Shown: one piece after another, positions 43,171 to 44,381 of the stretch
Numbering within the stretch: the stretch's first letter is position 1
Layout: every line of letters begins with the position of its first letter
Assembly: GCA_030645615.1 (NCBI GenBank)
Contig: JAUSNB010000035.1
Coordinates: forward strand, 160,987 to 205,367
Direction: 5' to 3'
DNA from: Actinomycetota bacterium
GTDB lineage: Bacteria > Actinomycetota > Actinomycetes > S36-B12
Length of the DNA stretch: 44,381 bases
Translations under genes and position numbers: made by a program
Notes under the pieces: model-generated
What the model was told of the DNA's origin: nothing
What the model saw: the letters and a program-made list of their open reading frames with translations, nothing else
The model's database searches: none

Positions 43171-44246
43171 GCGCCGACCCGCCGGGGCTTCGCACCCCTG
43201 AGCTGATGGCCTGGCTCGAGGCACACCTGCCGGAGTTCGACGCGAGCGGGCCTCCGGAGTACCGGCTGCTGGCGGGCGGTCGTTCCAACGTCACCTACGC
43301 GGTCACCGACGCCTCCGGTCGCCGCTGGGCCCTGCGGCGACCTCCCCTCGGCCACGTGATGCCGAGCGCCCACGACATGAGCCGTGAGTTCCGGGTGCTG
43401 CAGGGGCTCGGCCGGGTGGGCTTCCCGGCACCCCCGGCCCGGGTGCTGTGCGAGGACGCCTCCGTCCTCGGCGCCCCCTTCATGGTCATGGACTTCGTCG
43501 ACGGCCGGGTGATCGGCACCAGCGAGGATGCACGCGGCCTCTCGGCCGACGAGGCTTCCGGCGTGTCGAGGACCCTGGTCGAGGGCCTGGCCCGCCTGCA
43601 CCAGGTGGATGTCGCCGCGGCCGGGCTGGCGGACTTCGGCCGCCCGCAGGGATACCTGCAGCGGCAGGTCACGCGTTGGGGCCAGCAGTGGCCGATCACC
43701 AAGACGCGGGACCTCGCCAGCATCGACGCCCTCCAGGCATGGCTGACCGAGCAGGTTCGCGACCTCCCGGACGACTCCCCCTGGTCGCTCGTCCACGGGG
43801 ACTACCGACTCGACAACGTCATCCTGAAGCCGGACCTGTCGCGCCTGCTGGCCGTCCTCGACTGGGAGATGTCCACGCTCGGCGACCCGGTTGCCGACCT
43901 GGCGATAGCACTCGTGTACTGGACCCAGGCGGGCGACGGCCTGCGCTCAGGCATCCCCGTCGCCCAGAGCGTGACCTCCGGGCCGGGCTTCTGGACCCGG
44001 CAGCAGATCGCCGACGCCTACGCCGTGGCCTCCGGATCCGACCTCCGGAACCTCGACCTCTGCGTGGTACTGGCCTGCTTCAAGCTCGCCGTGATCATGG
44101 AGTCGATCCACTACCGCAACCTAGGCGGGCAGCAGATCGGGGCCACCGCGGAGCGCGGCGAGGACATGGGGGCGGCGACCGAGGCATTCGCCGAGCTCGG
44201 CCTTCAGGTGATCAGCACGGGCGGGATCGAAGGGCTCTCGGACTAG
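43167..44246 (+). CDS. APH-family kinase paired with ACAD (hydroxyacyl-CoA kinase candidate)
   Basis: This aminoglycoside-phosphotransferase-fold kinase has 359 residues from GTG 43167, overlapping the ACAD stop (GTGA). It has the nucleotide N-lobe LLAGGRSNVTYAVTD, the catalytic loop LVHGDYRLDNVIL with Asp212 and Asn217, and the metal site VLDWEMSTLGDP with Asp232. The closest context is the LvaA/ACAD10/ACAD11 kinase domain, which phosphorylates 4-hydroxyacyl-CoA so that the ACAD partner can remove the phosphate. This role is inferred from the gene pair. It is followed at once by an IS-like end. Confidence 0.88.
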   Translation: MSADPPGLRTPELMAWLEAHLPEFDASGPPEYRLLAGGRSNVTYAVTDASGRRWALRRPPLGHVMPSAHDMSREFRVLQGLGRVGFPAPPARVLCEDASVLGAPFMVMDFVDGRVIGTSEDARGLSADEASGVSRTLVEGLARLHQVDVAAAGLADFGRPQGYLQRQVTRWGQQWPITKTRDLASIDALQAWLTEQVRDLPDDSPWSLVHGDYRLDNVILKPDLSRLLAVLDWEMSTLGDPVADLAIALVYWTQAGDGLRSGIPVAQSVTSGPGFWTRQQIADAYAVASGSDLRNLDLCVVLACFKLAVIMESIHYRNLGGQQIGATAERGEDMGAATEAFAELGLQVISTGGIEGLSD

Positions 44247-44381
44247 GGCGTGTCTGACGAATAGTCGGGCTTCGGTCGTGGAGGCTGTCGATCATGACGA
44301 CGCGGCGTGTGCTGACGGATGAGATGTGGGCTCGGATCGAGCCGTTGCTGCCGGACCGGACGCCGCGGCGCGGCGGTCAGT
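44247..44381 (+). mobile_element. IS5-type insertion sequence, left end (cut by window edge)
   Basis: The non-coding start GGCGTGTCTGACGAATAGTC is a plausible terminal inverted repeat and begins right after the kinase stop codon. A transposase frame begins at 44294. The right end and target duplication are outside the window, so the family is judged from the transposase alone. Confidence 0.65.
44294..44381 (+). CDS. IS5-family transposase, N-terminal fragment (runs off right edge)
   Basis: ATG 44294 opens a frame reading MTTRRVLTDEMWARIEPLLP then DRTPRRGGQ to the edge. The L-T-D-x-x-W-x-x-I-x-P-L-L-P opening is the DUF4096 start of IS5-family DDE transposases. The catalytic part is not in the window, so intactness is unknown. 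It marks the end of the catabolic region. Confidence 0.8.
   Translation, partial: MTTRRVLTDEMWARIEPLLPDRTPRRGGQ

Overview
The window is GC-rich, gene-dense actinobacterial chromosome; no gap between genes exceeds about 265 bases. The left third carries a gene neighbourhood familiar from Actinomycetota: pdxH, a CitA-type citrate synthase, serC, a DUF2530 protein, a DUF3027 protein, a DUF2771-like lipoprotein, a cold-shock protein and the WYL/helicase-associated protein of the Rv0862c type. GTG starts and 4-base start/stop overlaps are frequent. A LLM-class (F420-type) oxidoreductase, Ltp2/DUF35-like proteins and an AcoR-type regulator also fit this phylum. I cannot name the genus.

Layout. 1-5.9 kb: partial MFS exporter, pdxH, citrate synthase, serC, a second MFS protein, and a secreted anchored beta-propeller protein preceded by a 29-residue membrane microprotein. 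6-9.8 kb: DUF2530 gene, then a minus-strand operon of GT4 glycosyltransferase, a predicted helical-barrel protein and a GH130 mannoside phosphorylase-like enzyme. 10-14.1 kb: conserved DUF3027 / lipoprotein / cold-shock / small membrane protein / helicase-associated block. At 14.1 kb the expected XPB-type helicase partner is not next; a roughly 30-kb catabolic region begins instead and runs to an IS5-type element cut by the right edge.

The catabolic region (14.1-44.2 kb) has two blocks. Block A (14.1-39.2 kb) holds an SDR, AMP- and ADP-forming acyl-CoA synthetases, a cupin, a zinc alcohol dehydrogenase and aldehyde dehydrogenase, a thiolase-fold protein without thiolase catalytic residues paired with a DUF35 zinc-ribbon/OB protein (an Ltp2-ChsH2-like aldolase arrangement), an FmdB zinc ribbon, a lactonase-like metallo-beta-lactamase protein, a split transketolase, a GldA-like dehydrogenase, a ribose-type ABC importer (one component fuses two ATPase domains to a permease), a LLM flavin oxidoreductase, a nitrilase, another SDR, another acyl-CoA ligase and an AcoR-like regulator. 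Related TGTC/GACA-type inverted repeats lie in five intergenic promoter regions of this block, suggesting one regulon. Block B (39.4-44.2 kb) is a TetR-controlled set: TetR, HAD hydrolase, thiolase, acyl-CoA dehydrogenase, APH-type kinase. Its operator appears twice, as a 22-bp perfect palindrome before the thiolase and a degenerate copy before tetR. The HAD + ACAD + APH set is the same as the domains fused in animal ACAD10, which points to phosphorylation-dependent breakdown of hydroxyacyl-CoAs.

Overall inference: an importer brings in a small oxygenated, perhaps sugar-like or branched compound; dehydrogenases, lactonase and transketolase process it; ligases form CoA esters; thiolase or aldolase-type enzymes cleave them. 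The substrate cannot be read from sequence alone.
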